Positions 1 through 8,822 are shown, numbered from the stretch's first letter. The stretch is DNA of 64,000 nucleotides from Chryseobacterium shigense (GCF_014207845.1 NZ_JACHLC010000002.1:186001-250000), one strand, 5' to 3'. Program-made: numbers and translations. The notes: generated from the sequence alone by a model not told the origin.

Positions 1-13
1 ATAAATTTTTATT

Positions 14-193
14 ATGAACAATTTAAATGAAAAATTAGCAAAATTTTCAATCGAAAAACTTGAAGAGCGTAAAGAATTTACATTCTACTGCAATCCAGCT
101 CCGTGTGAGCCAAAACCATGTAATCCAAAACCAACATGTGGCGGAACAACTCCAACTGATCCAGGAACAACTAACCCGGGAACATTCAGATAA
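14..193 (+). CDS. Candidate RiPP precursor peptide, 59 aa
   Basis: This 59-codon ORF starts at an ATG 13 bases into the window and is too short for usual ORF cut-offs. The first half (residues 1-24) is charged and leader-like, with the pattern K-L-A-K-F-S-I-E-K-L-E. The second half has four cysteines at residues 26, 31, 36 and 42 separated by Pro-x-Pro units, then Gly-Gly and a Thr/Pro/Gly tail ending T-F-R. A leader plus a short Cys-rich core, directly upstream of a PqqD-like/M50 metallopeptidase gene, is what ribosomally made, modified peptides look like in Bacteroidota. No signal peptide is visible. The product and its modification are unknown; the precursor role is inferred from composition and neighbours. 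It could instead be an unrelated small Cys-rich protein. Confidence 0.6.
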   Translation: MNNLNEKLAKFSIEKLEERKEFTFYCNPAPCEPKPCNPKPTCGGTTPTDPGTTNPGTFR

Positions 194-218
194 TTGGTTT
201 TGACTTTAAGTTAATTAC

Positions 219-246
219 AAAGTACCTGATTACAGTCAGGTACTTT
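219..246 (+). terminator. Strong hairpin between precursor and enzyme genes
   Basis: A perfect 11-bp stem (AAAGTACCTGA / TCAGGTACTTT) with a 6-nt loop runs into T residues. It lies 26 nt after the stop of the small peptide gene and 20 nt before the next start. It is probably a partial terminator that leaves the peptide transcript in excess over the enzyme transcript, a common arrangement for peptide precursors. Confidence 0.7.
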
Positions 247-265
247 TGAATTTAAATAAACAGCT

Positions 266-1078
266 ATGGCAGATACGCAACCTCAGCTATATTTCTTTAG
301 AAATCAAGCTTATTTTTTAAAGGAAAATTTCATTATTAATGATGAAGAGCTTCTTCAAAAGTTTACCACTTCAATAGAGCATCTTTGTTATTTTACTCTT
401 GAAATGGATAAAATTATAGACGGAGATTATAAAGTTAACAGCATTGAGGTTAAGAATTATGACTTTTATTCAGCTGTAAAAAGCCATCAGGAATCGGTAA
501 GAATCATGACGGAAATTTTCCCAAAAGATCATGGATTCTGGGATCATCTTGATGAAAATAATCTTCAATATTACACTACTCTTTCGAGAGAAAAGCATAA
601 TACCCTTATTAAACCGATTCTTACCCTGAAAGAATTTGAGGAATATGCCGTTGCAAAACACGCTCTTGCTTTCATTCCCATTATTGGTCTGAATTATATT
701 TTTTCGTCACGAGGTAACACTGAGAAACTGAAGGAAGTTTACACTTTTATTTTCAAAGGAATACAAATGAATGATGATATAGAAGATTTATCTGCAGATA
801 TTCAAAACGACCAATGGACTTATGTGAGGTCACGTGTAGAAGAGTTTATAAAAGAAAACAATCTTGATAACGAATCCGGTCTCGACAAATTTGAAGAAAG
901 GGTATTTTATGTTTCAGGAATTGCCGAAGAGCTTATAGCCTACAGCAAAGAACAGTTTATCAATGCAAGAAATATAGCCTTAGAAAATGATTATAAGGAG
1001 ATCGTGCGATGGCTTGATGAAACTATTTCTGACCTTAGTAACAATGAAGAGCTTGTTTCAGATCTTGTAAATAATTAA
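266..1078 (+). CDS. Class 1 isoprenoid-synthase-fold protein, 270 aa
   Basis: No signal peptide or membrane segment is obvious and the protein reads as mostly helical. Two Asp-rich motifs stand out: D48-x-x-x-D52 within EMDKIIDGD, and D170-D171-I-E-D174 within NDDIEDLSAD. Their spacing and the flanking helices resemble the two metal-binding motifs of polyprenyl-diphosphate-synthase-like (class 1 isoprenoid) enzymes. Such enzymes bind a prenyl diphosphate through magnesium. The gene sits between a Cys-rich peptide gene and a PqqD/M50 gene whose start is 2 nt after its stop, so it is probably translated with the latter. A role in prenylating the peptide or making its lipid donor is speculation. 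It could also be a catalytically altered scaffold. The fold assignment is by eye and moderate. Confidence 0.55.
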   Translation: MADTQPQLYFFRNQAYFLKENFIINDEELLQKFTTSIEHLCYFTLEMDKIIDGDYKVNSIEVKNYDFYSAVKSHQESVRIMTEIFPKDHGFWDHLDENNLQYYTTLSREKHNTLIKPILTLKEFEEYAVAKHALAFIPIIGLNYIFSSRGNTEKLKEVYTFIFKGIQMNDDIEDLSADIQNDQWTYVRSRVEEFIKENNLDNESGLDKFEERVFYVSGIAEELIAYSKEQFINARNIALENDYKEIVRWLDETISDLSNNEELVSDLVNN

Positions 1079-1080
1079 TT

Positions 1081-2250
1081 ATGTCTTTGATCCGAACAGA
1101 TTATTTTTTATCGCCATATCAAACCGGGAAATGGGTGCTGGAAGTTTCCGGGACACATTTTATCATCAATGATGATACAAAAAAATTAATCGACATTCTT
1201 TCTACATCACAAAATTATAAAGAAGCTGCCACACACTTTAATTCTGATTTTGAAAGCAATGACTTCAGCGAAATAGAGTTCGCGGGTTTTACCGAAAAAG
1301 TTTTCGAAGAAATTCCTATTTTCAATCATTCTGTTACGGAAACAAAAGAGCCGAAAAGCTTTATTAAATTTCAAAAGGAACTCCTAAAACCTTCTGTTGC
1401 CGGAAAAACAGCTTCATTTATCACTTTCCTGTTCAATAAAAAACTGTTCTGGATTACCTTTTCACTGCTTGTTGTACTGCAGGTTATCATAATGATAAAC
1501 ACCCCATTATCATCTTTTACAAACATTTCACCTGTCTGGGTTGTTGTGATCTATACCTCAACCATGTTCCTACATGAGCTGGGCCATATTGCCGCCTGCA
1601 GGAAGTTTACCGGAAAGAACGGGGAAATAGGCTTCGGGATTTATTTTATATTTCCGGTTTTATATTCAAATATTTCCTCTGTATGGCATGCCGATAAGCA
1701 AGAAAGAGTGATTACCAATCTGGCAGGAATTTATATGCAGCTATTATGTATGCTGATTTTATACGGTATTTATTTACTCACCCATGATGCATCTTCGCTT
1801 TATCTGGCCTATTTTATTGCCTGCTATTGCCTTTTACAGGTTTTTCCTTTCATAAGATCTGATGGGTATTGGTTGCTATCCGATCTTACTTCTACGTCCA
1901 ATCTTCTTCAAAAGTCCGAATCCGAGGTTAAACGTTTTATTACAAAACCCTTTAGCTGGCTAAAAGAAAAGAGGGAGAAAAAAGGGTTTCTTTTGGGCTA
2001 TGGCTTTTTCAATTATGCCATTCTGATCTACTTCATTACTACCCAACTTATTTTTAACTGGGAAAAAATTTTATATTTTCCTGTGTATATCATAAACACT
2101 ATTAAGCAGATTTTTACCTTCCAGTTTGATAAAATAACTTTTGATAGCGGATTGATTACTGTTATTATATTCTATATTCTTGTGTTTAATTATGCAAACA
2201 ACTTTATAAAAAACATTTCTGCATCACCGGATAAAAAAAGAGGCCACTAA
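1081..2250 (+). CDS. PqqD-like/M50 membrane zinc metallopeptidase, 389 aa
   Basis: The N-terminal ~90 residues resemble the PqqD-like peptide-recognition domain of RiPP enzymes. The remainder is a multi-pass membrane domain with the zinc motif HELGH at residues 165-169 and the second M50 motif SDGYWLLSD with Asp261 (third metal ligand type). This pairing is typical of M50 peptidases in peptide natural-product loci (the YydH/SkfC type) rather than of RseP; no PDZ domain is seen. It likely binds the leader of the precursor and cleaves at or in the inner membrane, or serves in immunity or export. It is the last gene of the cassette on this strand and converges on the amylase gene. Confidence 0.75.
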   Translation: MSLIRTDYFLSPYQTGKWVLEVSGTHFIINDDTKKLIDILSTSQNYKEAATHFNSDFESNDFSEIEFAGFTEKVFEEIPIFNHSVTETKEPKSFIKFQKELLKPSVAGKTASFITFLFNKKLFWITFSLLVVLQVIIMINTPLSSFTNISPVWVVVIYTSTMFLHELGHIAACRKFTGKNGEIGFGIYFIFPVLYSNISSVWHADKQERVITNLAGIYMQLLCMLILYGIYLLTHDASSLYLAYFIACYCLLQVFPFIRSDGYWLLSDLTSTSNLLQKSESEVKRFITKPFSWLKEKREKKGFLLGYGFFNYAILIYFITTQLIFNWEKILYFPVYIINTIKQIFTFQFDKITFDSGLITVIIFYILVFNYANNFIKNISASPDKKRGH

Positions 2251-2261
2251 AAGCAGCCTCT
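2239..2261 (+). terminator. Weak hairpin at end of M50 gene
   Basis: Six-base inverted repeat AGAGGC / GCCTCT spanning the stop codon, preceded by an A-run. It may end transcription of both this gene and the converging amylase gene. The stem is short, so support is modest. Confidence 0.4.
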
Positions 2262-2286
2262 GTTACTATTTAAATTCAAATTCAAT

Positions 2287-5121
2287 TTATTTGATAATCA
2301 TTTTCTGAATTGCCATTCCGTTTTCAGCTTTAAGGTGAACCAGATAGGTTCCAGCCGGGTAATTCGCCTTCAGTTCATAGGTTCCGTTCTCTGCATTTAG
2401 TTTAAACGAATCCATTTTTTTACCGCTCATATCAAAAATAAAGATCTCTCCGTTTTTAGCTTTGCTATAAACCAATTTTGCCAGACCGTTCTTCACAGGG
2501 TTATCTGCAATCTGAAGTGACAGTTTATTAGCCGCATTCACATCCATTGTAGATAATGCTCCGGCATAGTTTCCGAAAATTCTGAATTCTCCCGGCTGTA
2601 AAGTAATAGGAGCCGTTGTAGAAGCAATATTCGAAACAGAGTTATCCATCAGATTCTGCCATTGGCCTGTATAAGGGAAGTAAGGAACCACATTCTGGGA
2701 TGAAGTAGTATAGTTAGCCAGAACCACTACGTTTTTCACTCCTGCTACTGAATTATCATATACATAAATTCTTGTGATTAACCCATCAGGATCATTGGTC
2801 AGATTATTAGATTCGATTGAATAGGTCTTCGATTTGAAAACCGGATAAGTATTTCTGATATTGATGATTTTAGCCCAGGTATCATATACTGATTTTCTGT
2901 TTGCATTCGTATCATATCCTAGTGTAAAAGCAATAGGTTTTTCATCCGTTCTGCATCCGCTGTTTATGGAACCGTCTGCACATCTGTTGATACTGAATTC
3001 ATAACCCAATTCACCAAACTGCCAGATCATTTTCGGGCCGGGAATTGTGAAAAATGTCGCTCCGAAAGTTTTCATTCTTTCAAGTGCCGTATTAAGGTTA
3101 GTTACATTGTACCCTCCGTTAACCGCTCCGTAAGCAAGGTTTTTAAACATTAATCTTTCTTCATCATGGCTTTCTCCGTAACCTACAGCAGACATATTTG
3201 TGAAGCCGTGAAGACTGTGATTCATCCTGTCGTAGTCACTGTTTTCTTTATAACCCATTGTATTCTGGTTGTAAGGATCGGTTTGCTTATTCCAAAGCAT
3301 TACTCCTTTTCCTTCAGCAATTCTGTAGTTGGCCCATTGCTGTTCTTCTGCGTCTGTCCCCAGGTGTTCGAAGATCATATAAGAATTCGGATCAATTGCC
3401 CACTGCTTATCGGCATAGTTTTTCATAATATCCACTCTGTCCTGCTGGTAAGCATTGGTACAGGTTTCATCATTTTCAGAGCAGCTTTGTGTAAATCCTT
3501 TGGTAAGGTCCCAACGGAATCCGTCAATATGATATTCAGTAAGCCACTGCTGAAGACTTCTTTCAACGTAATACTGAGTTGAAGGACTTGTATGGTTGAA
3601 ATCATTAAATACATTATAGGAATGCTTCGGAACCTGGTTAAAATAAGGGTTATTGGCTGCGATATCACCATAACCGTCTCCATCCGGGTCAATATTCCAA
3701 AGTCTTGCCAATGGTGAACGGCCTGTTGCATGGTTAAATGCAATGTCCAGAATAACCGCTATTCCATTCTGATGGCACAGATCAACAAATTCTTTGAATT
3801 TTTCAGGAGTTCCATATGCTTTATCCAAGGCATAGTGGAAAGAAGTATTGTAGCCCCAGGAAAGGTTTCCTTCAAACTCCATAATAGGAAGGAGCTCAAT
3901 AGCATTAATATTTAAATTCTTTAAGTATGGTATCTTATTGATTAATGACTGCCAGTTTTTTTCCTGTGTAAAATCTCTCAGAAGTAATTCATACACCATC
4001 AGGTTTTCCTTAGCAGGTCTTTGGAAATTGGTTACCTGCCAGTTATAAGGAGTTTGTCCTGTTTTGAACGTAGATACCTCAAAGTTCTGCCCAGCCGGGA
4101 ATGCCGGTAAATTCGGGTAAGTAGCAGCTGAGATCCACTGGTCATCATAAGAAGACAGGATTTGTGGTGAGAACGGATCAGCCACAATTTTCATATCATT
4201 TGTTCTGTACTGGAAAGTATACAGCTGCTGTGGAGTAAGTCCCGTTAGCTCAATCCAGTAAAGATCAGGGTTTGTTGTATCCCTTTTCATTAAATACGTG
4301 TCGTTCACGGTCCAGTTATTAAAACTTCCGATAACGTGCACGAAGTTTTTATATGGAGCATACAGGGCAAGTCCTACTTTCGTCTGATCTGTAGGGCTGT
4401 AATTAATTCCCTGTCTGATCCATCCTGGAATTGCTTCAGAAACTACATTTCTGGGAACCTGCAGCATGAAAGTGGCATTCTTGGTATTTGAATTGGTGTC
4501 TGTTGCAATCAGTTCCATGTTCGCATCCTGAGTCACCGTATAACTGTAATTGTAAGATTGTGAAGGTGTAGAAGTAGAATTTACAACTGCTCCGTTTGCC
4601 TTTAACTGAAATGTTGCTGCGACATTGGTTGTTGCAGTTATATTAATTGAGTTTCCTGCCGGAACTGTCGTTAAGCTATTGGCTGCCGGATTGGTCAGGC
4701 TTAAATTTAAAATTCCAACATTCACAAAGGTATCCGGAGTTTGGTGAGATCCGGTTTTATCTTTTAATAAAAATCCAAATCTTCCGATTCCTGTTCTTCC
4801 ATAAAAAGTAGTTGGAGTAAAGGTCATGGAATAAGTATCGGTTCCTGAATTATAAGTAAGTTTATTCAGTTCATTGGAATTATTCCAGCTCCCGTTTGTA
4901 GGGCAATCCTGGCTGTTCTGGTAATTGGTATCCAGAGACCACGACCAGATATAAACGGCATTATTCGAAACGCCCCACGCTGTTTCATCAATCTGATCTC
5001 CCGGAACTGTTAAAGTAACAGTATTTGTTTCATTGAACGGATTGGGAGTAACTGTATAGTTAATCTGTCCAAAAACAAAAGCTGTAATAAACAGGTAAAT
5101 AAGGGAATAAAATTTTCTCAT
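2287..5121 (-). CDS. Secreted GH13 alpha-amylase-family protein with T9SS sorting domain, 944 aa
   Basis: Residues 1-18 form a Sec signal peptide (ending FVFGQ). The middle carries a starch-binding/CBM48-like stretch (IGSFNNWTVND) followed by a GH13 catalytic barrel. The three catalytic acids are visible: Asp538 in GFRWD (nucleophile), Glu585 in MIFEH (acid/base) and Asp653 in GESHDEE (stabiliser). The last ~75 residues are a T9SS type A sorting domain ending in MAIQKMIIK. The protein therefore should hydrolyse alpha-1,4 glucans at the cell surface or outside. It stands alone; the upstream secreted FISUMP gene is on the same strand but is separated by terminators. Exact substrate (starch, pullulan, glycogen) cannot be told. 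Confidence 0.92.
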   Translation of the reverse strand: MRKFYSLIYLFITAFVFGQINYTVTPNPFNETNTVTLTVPGDQIDETAWGVSNNAVYIWSWSLDTNYQNSQDCPTNGSWNNSNELNKLTYNSGTDTYSMTFTPTTFYGRTGIGRFGFLLKDKTGSHQTPDTFVNVGILNLSLTNPAANSLTTVPAGNSINITATTNVAATFQLKANGAVVNSTSTPSQSYNYSYTVTQDANMELIATDTNSNTKNATFMLQVPRNVVSEAIPGWIRQGINYSPTDQTKVGLALYAPYKNFVHVIGSFNNWTVNDTYLMKRDTTNPDLYWIELTGLTPQQLYTFQYRTNDMKIVADPFSPQILSSYDDQWISAATYPNLPAFPAGQNFEVSTFKTGQTPYNWQVTNFQRPAKENLMVYELLLRDFTQEKNWQSLINKIPYLKNLNINAIELLPIMEFEGNLSWGYNTSFHYALDKAYGTPEKFKEFVDLCHQNGIAVILDIAFNHATGRSPLARLWNIDPDGDGYGDIAANNPYFNQVPKHSYNVFNDFNHTSPSTQYYVERSLQQWLTEYHIDGFRWDLTKGFTQSCSENDETCTNAYQQDRVDIMKNYADKQWAIDPNSYMIFEHLGTDAEEQQWANYRIAEGKGVMLWNKQTDPYNQNTMGYKENSDYDRMNHSLHGFTNMSAVGYGESHDEERLMFKNLAYGAVNGGYNVTNLNTALERMKTFGATFFTIPGPKMIWQFGELGYEFSINRCADGSINSGCRTDEKPIAFTLGYDTNANRKSVYDTWAKIINIRNTYPVFKSKTYSIESNNLTNDPDGLITRIYVYDNSVAGVKNVVVLANYTTSSQNVVPYFPYTGQWQNLMDNSVSNIASTTAPITLQPGEFRIFGNYAGALSTMDVNAANKLSLQIADNPVKNGLAKLVYSKAKNGEIFIFDMSGKKMDSFKLNAENGTYELKANYPAGTYLVHLKAENGMAIQKMIIK

Positions 5122-5198
5122 TTTATTATTTTTTTATCGAATATAGGATTTATTTTTCTTTAAGCCGTTCATTTTTTTATTGAAAAGATGCCACAAAA

Positions 5199-5229
5199 AA
5201 AGACCCGTGGAAAAAAATCACGAGTCTTT
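5199..5229 (-). terminator. Second hairpin between the two secreted-protein genes
   Basis: Inverted repeat AAAGACCCGTG / CACGAGTCTTT with one mismatch and a 9-nt A-rich loop, flanked by A/T runs. It is a backup terminator for the upstream FISUMP gene, or a hairpin in the 5' region before the amylase promoter. Confidence 0.5.
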
Positions 5230-5291
5230 GTAATAAAACCAATTGTAATGAACTATGTTTTAAAATAAATCAATCTGTGTATTTCATAACA

Positions 5292-5315
5292 AAAGGCTTT
5301 CCTGAAAAAGCCTTT
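5292..5315 (-). terminator. Terminator of FISUMP-domain gene
   Basis: Perfect 9-bp stem AAAGGCTTT / AAAGCCTTT with a 6-nt loop, followed on the minus strand by TTG and T-rich sequence, starting 26 nt after the stop codon. Confidence 0.7.
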
Positions 5316-5340
5316 GTCAATCAATCAAACGTATCAGGAC

Positions 5341-7419
5341 CTAATTTTTAATAATTTTCTTAGAAAAGCTCTGTCCGTTCTTTAATTTTAATTCTACAAT
5401 ATAAATTCCATTCGGAAGACCGTTCAAATTGATTTGGTTGTTGTTGAACTGCACGTTATTAAGTCTTTGTCCAACCATATTGATAATATTCACGCTTTCA
5501 ATCAGTGAATCTGCTTTGATGTTAAGAATACCATTGGTAGGATTAGGATATATCCCTGCTGTTTCAGTATTTTTAATGATATCTGATGTTCCCAGTGCGG
5601 AAGCCGTTTTAATACATCTCACTGCAGATCCCTGCCCTCTCATAGCTCCGGATGAAGGATTGGCAATGGTAGAACCTATATACAGATACTTCCCTCCTGA
5701 GTTTGATGTATCCGAGCTCCAGAAATATCCTCTCTGCCCTGTAAAAGTAAGAGCTCCGGATGAAGAACTTCTGTAACCGGATGCCGGAAGTTTCAGGCGG
5801 CTGTTGTAAGCTGTTCCCGGATTGTCCATATTTTCTGCGTTAACAATATCCGTCCATTCAGCCTGGGACGGCATTTTCCAGCCTGATCCTACGGCACGGC
5901 ACGGATCTGCTCCGGCAGTACCGGAAACATTGGCAGGATTTGAAGCCGTCCATTTATCGGTAGCCGCAAATGTTCCCCACCATGAAGGAGATCCGATGAT
6001 AAAGGCATTAAGACCGTTTAATCCGTCCGGTGAATTAGGTGATGTTGGAGCAGCCGTAGCTGAATTTCTAAGCTGATGCCCGTCATCCCATCTTCCCCAT
6101 TGGAAAAGGTCTCCGTATGATGCCTCATCCCCCATTGCAGAAGCAACCTGAGAACTTCCGAGATTTTGCTGAAGCCATATTTTTCCGTCACCTCCTCTTA
6201 CAGTTGCATAAGTAACCTGCTGTCCGCGGTAAGTAAAGGTAACACAGCCTGTATCTCCCGGATTACTTCCCGGATCTGTATTGGTACAACCCGGCGGAAC
6301 TCCGTCCAAAGAAATCCTTTTCACTTTGGTAAGACCCTCTGAATAAGCCAGTACCAGATAATTATTTACCCTGTCTATAGCCAGGTCATTGTATCTTGCT
6401 TCTCCGGCAGAAATAAAATCTCCACCAAGATTTACCCAATTCTGTACGGCTGCATCAAATTTATAAACTGTATTTCTCAACAGATTATCATTTTCAAAGC
6501 GGCTGGCAACAACATAAGGCTGTCCCGAAGAAGTAACCGCTATAGCCACATGCTGTACCTTGCCATTTGAAAAGTTGGCTTCACCAAGCTGTACCCACGC
6601 ATTTCCTTCAAACTTTTTCACATTTAATTTTTGGCCGTTGTCTGAACTGGAAACATAAGCTACATAAAGATTGTTATTCCCGTCTATAGCAATATCTGAT
6701 GTGTACTGTTCCGAAGAGGAAGCAGCATCAACAATACTTCCTCCAACCAAATCCCATGTATCTGTAGCCGAAGCAGAGGTACTGTTCTGATACACCCTTA
6801 CTCCCGCAGATACATTACAGGTATATACTTTCTGATCAGATCCTATAACCATTTCTGCAAACGAGGCTCCGTTGGAAAATCCTGTATTTCCTACCTGTTC
6901 CCACGCTCCGTTCACATAACGCTGCACTGTTCCTGAATTTTGCCCTCCAAATGTAAACAGCACATTGGATGGAGATACGGCTGAGGCATGATAATTAGCT
7001 GCTGATGCTGTAACATTGGGAAGCGATGACCATGAAGTCCCGTTAAACTGCTGTACCGCAATTCCTGACCCGGGATAACCAATCTGGTTGGTGTAAAAAA
7101 TATTTCCGGCAGCATCAACTGATAATGAATTAAAGGTTGCTGTTCCTTCTGTAATTCCTGCATTTCCTCCGACATAAGACCATGAAGTTCCGTTAAATTT
7201 CTGCACAGAGCCTTTGGCAACGGAAGTATCGTAATAGGAAAGGTAATAATTTCCGGTTTGATCTACTACCAGATTATTATAACTGCTTCCTGATGCTGAA
7301 ACTCCTGTTACACCTCCTACATCCTCCCATTGCTGGGCATATAGATAACTTCCTGCAATGATTAGCACAGTCAGACCTGCTCTTATTTTACGTATTGCAA
7401 AATGTAAATTTTGAAACAT
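5341..7419 (-). CDS. Secreted FISUMP-domain protein with T9SS sorting domain, 692 aa
   Basis: A signal peptide occupies about residues 1-28 (hydrophobic LTVLIIAGSYLYAQ). Residues ~30-380 are repeated blocks of about 45-60 residues with motifs such as FNGTSWS and VDAAGN, suggesting a beta-propeller. Then comes a Fibrobacter succinogenes major paralogous (FISUMP) domain: KIWLQQNLG, LFQWGR, GWKMPSQAEW and the closing AVRCIK. The C-terminal ~75 residues (IYPNPTNGILNI ... SFSKKIIKN) are a T9SS type A sorting domain. A surface or secreted binding protein is likely. Ligand unknown. The 1906-aa protein near 50 kb carries two related FISUMP-like modules. Confidence 0.85.
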   Translation of the reverse strand: MFQNLHFAIRKIRAGLTVLIIAGSYLYAQQWEDVGGVTGVSASGSSYNNLVVDQTGNYYLSYYDTSVAKGSVQKFNGTSWSYVGGNAGITEGTATFNSLSVDAAGNIFYTNQIGYPGSGIAVQQFNGTSWSSLPNVTASAANYHASAVSPSNVLFTFGGQNSGTVQRYVNGAWEQVGNTGFSNGASFAEMVIGSDQKVYTCNVSAGVRVYQNSTSASATDTWDLVGGSIVDAASSSEQYTSDIAIDGNNNLYVAYVSSSDNGQKLNVKKFEGNAWVQLGEANFSNGKVQHVAIAVTSSGQPYVVASRFENDNLLRNTVYKFDAAVQNWVNLGGDFISAGEARYNDLAIDRVNNYLVLAYSEGLTKVKRISLDGVPPGCTNTDPGSNPGDTGCVTFTYRGQQVTYATVRGGDGKIWLQQNLGSSQVASAMGDEASYGDLFQWGRWDDGHQLRNSATAAPTSPNSPDGLNGLNAFIIGSPSWWGTFAATDKWTASNPANVSGTAGADPCRAVGSGWKMPSQAEWTDIVNAENMDNPGTAYNSRLKLPASGYRSSSSGALTFTGQRGYFWSSDTSNSGGKYLYIGSTIANPSSGAMRGQGSAVRCIKTASALGTSDIIKNTETAGIYPNPTNGILNIKADSLIESVNIINMVGQRLNNVQFNNNQINLNGLPNGIYIVELKLKNGQSFSKKIIKN

Positions 7420-7464
7420 ATTAAATATTATTTTTAATTATTCTAAATTTAATTTAATTTTGCG

Positions 7465-7472
7465 CAAAATTA
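7465..7472 (-). promoter_or_regulatory. Promoter -7 box for FISUMP-domain gene
   Basis: On the minus strand the box reads TAATTTTG, matching the Bacteroidota -7 consensus TAnnTTTG, 46 nt upstream of the start. I see no good -33 element at the expected distance. Confidence 0.45.
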
Positions 7473-7569
7473 CCTTACATTCTTAACGCCGAGTTATCAT
7501 TACCAAACTTTCTGTTATCCTGTGTAAAGGTTTTATTTCAAATTGTACCATCCTGTAAAACGATTTCAT

Positions 7570-8439
7570 ATGAAGAATCTATCCAAGAACGGATTACTGT
7601 TCAGCTCCGAAAACATCAAGATTGTGATGCAGGAAGATCAACAGCCTGAAAAATTTTCAAGGTTGCATATGATTGAAAGTAAGGCCAGTTTCAGCCTCCT
7701 TTTTCTGCTGAGTCCCAATATCCGGCTGGAAGCTAATGACTGTGATACAAAATTCCTGTTCAGAAAAAACCAGTATATTCTTCACTATTCTTCCCGGGAA
7801 AGCACAACGGAACTCTGGACAGAAAACCAGGAAACAATAAAATATTTCCAGATACAGATTAATTACCAATATATCTTTAATCTGATTGACCCGGAATCCA
7901 GTAAGGAAAATGCTGAAATTCTTGAAAACATGATCAGGAACAATTATATTTTCCTGCATAAAAGAACACCTCCGTATATGACTGTGGAAATGCATATGAT
8001 TGTAAAAGAGTTAATCGGCTATTCAAAAAAAGGGATGATGCAGAGATTGTTTGTTGAAGCCAAAATCATTAAGCTTCTCATCCTTATTTTTGAGCAGTTC
8101 AATGAAAAAAATAAAATGGAGGAGGAACCGGGAGTTTCTTTTGCCGTTAAAAAGTTCATTGATGAAAACTACCATAAAAATATCAGAGCAGAAGATATCG
8201 GAAAATTAACAGGTATCAGCCAGAATAAGATCAGAAAAGAATTTAAGGCTCAATATAGTATGACTGTGACAGATTATATTTCGGAATTGAGAATGCTTAA
8301 GGCAAAGAAAATGATTATTGATAAGGATATTATGATCAAAGAAATTGCTATAGAATGCGGCTATGAATATGTGCAGAATTTCACCCGCGCATTCAAGAAG
8401 AAATTTGGAGTTTCCCCTGAGAAACTGAGAAACGGATAA
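7570..8439 (+). CDS. AraC-family transcriptional regulator, 289 aa
   Basis: The C-terminal ~100 residues hold a double helix-turn-helix of the AraC/XylS type: the first helix pair near EDIGKLTGISQNKIRKEFKA and the second near IKEIAIECGYEYVQNFTRAFKKKFGVSPEKLR. The N-terminal ~180 residues are an unrecognised sensory part. I start at the ATG at 7570 (MKNLSKNG); an in-frame TTG at 7543 would add nine residues and is less likely. It is divergent from the secreted FISUMP gene, which it may control, and is followed by its own terminator. The effector is unknown. Confidence 0.85.
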   Translation: MKNLSKNGLLFSSENIKIVMQEDQQPEKFSRLHMIESKASFSLLFLLSPNIRLEANDCDTKFLFRKNQYILHYSSRESTTELWTENQETIKYFQIQINYQYIFNLIDPESSKENAEILENMIRNNYIFLHKRTPPYMTVEMHMIVKELIGYSKKGMMQRLFVEAKIIKLLILIFEQFNEKNKMEEEPGVSFAVKKFIDENYHKNIRAEDIGKLTGISQNKIRKEFKAQYSMTVTDYISELRMLKAKKMIIDKDIMIKEIAIECGYEYVQNFTRAFKKKFGVSPEKLRNG

Positions 8440-8447
8440 AAATAAAA

Positions 8448-8473
8448 AAACCGCCTAAAAAATTAAGCGGTTT
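8448..8473 (+). terminator. Terminator of AraC-family gene
   Basis: An 11-bp stem with one mismatch, AAACCGCCTAA / TTAAGCGGTTT, and a 4-nt loop, nine bases after the stop codon, with flanking A and T runs. Confidence 0.8.
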
Positions 8474-8537
8474 ATATATGTTGTTTTGCTTTGATATTAC
8501 TTTTTCAGAATTCATGTGAAAAAGCAATGACAATCAA

Positions 8538-8822
8538 TTAATGATGATGTCCGTGATCGTGGATGAAAGGTCCGTTCCCTTTAGGATTACTGAAGATTAC
8601 TTCTACACCTTCCTGCTCATTAAGCTCTTTTCTTCTGATATCTTCAGGATCGAAAGGCTTTACTTTTCCAAAATATTCTTTCAGGCCTTCAGTTAACCAC
8701 ATTGGGATTACCAAACCGAAGAACATGAAGATACACCAGAACCCAACCAGGAACATAGTAATAAAGAATATGGTCCAAAGGAACTGGTAGAACGGCCAAA
8801 ATGCTGATAAAATCGTTATCAT
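8538..8822 (-). CDS. Small membrane protein with His-rich tail, 94 aa
   Basis: I do not recognise a family. Residues ~5-42 form one long or two short hydrophobic segments (FWPFYQFLWTIFFITMFLVGFWCIFMFFGLVIP), followed by a charged cytoplasmic-type tail that ends in a His-rich run (HDHGHHH), which could bind metal. I start at the ATG at 8822; a TTG at 8843 is also in frame and would add MPKIFKR. It lies just downstream of the class I fumarase gene on the same strand, so it may share that transcript. Confidence 0.7.
   Translation of the reverse strand: MITILSAFWPFYQFLWTIFFITMFLVGFWCIFMFFGLVIPMWLTEGLKEYFGKVKPFDPEDIRRKELNEQEGVEVIFSNPKGNGPFIHDHGHHH

Noticed and set aside
3166..3582. 138-aa ORF opposite the amylase gene, and similar long opposite-strand ORFs
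   Set aside because: They lie entirely within strongly supported genes on the other strand, with no domain, start context or repeat support.
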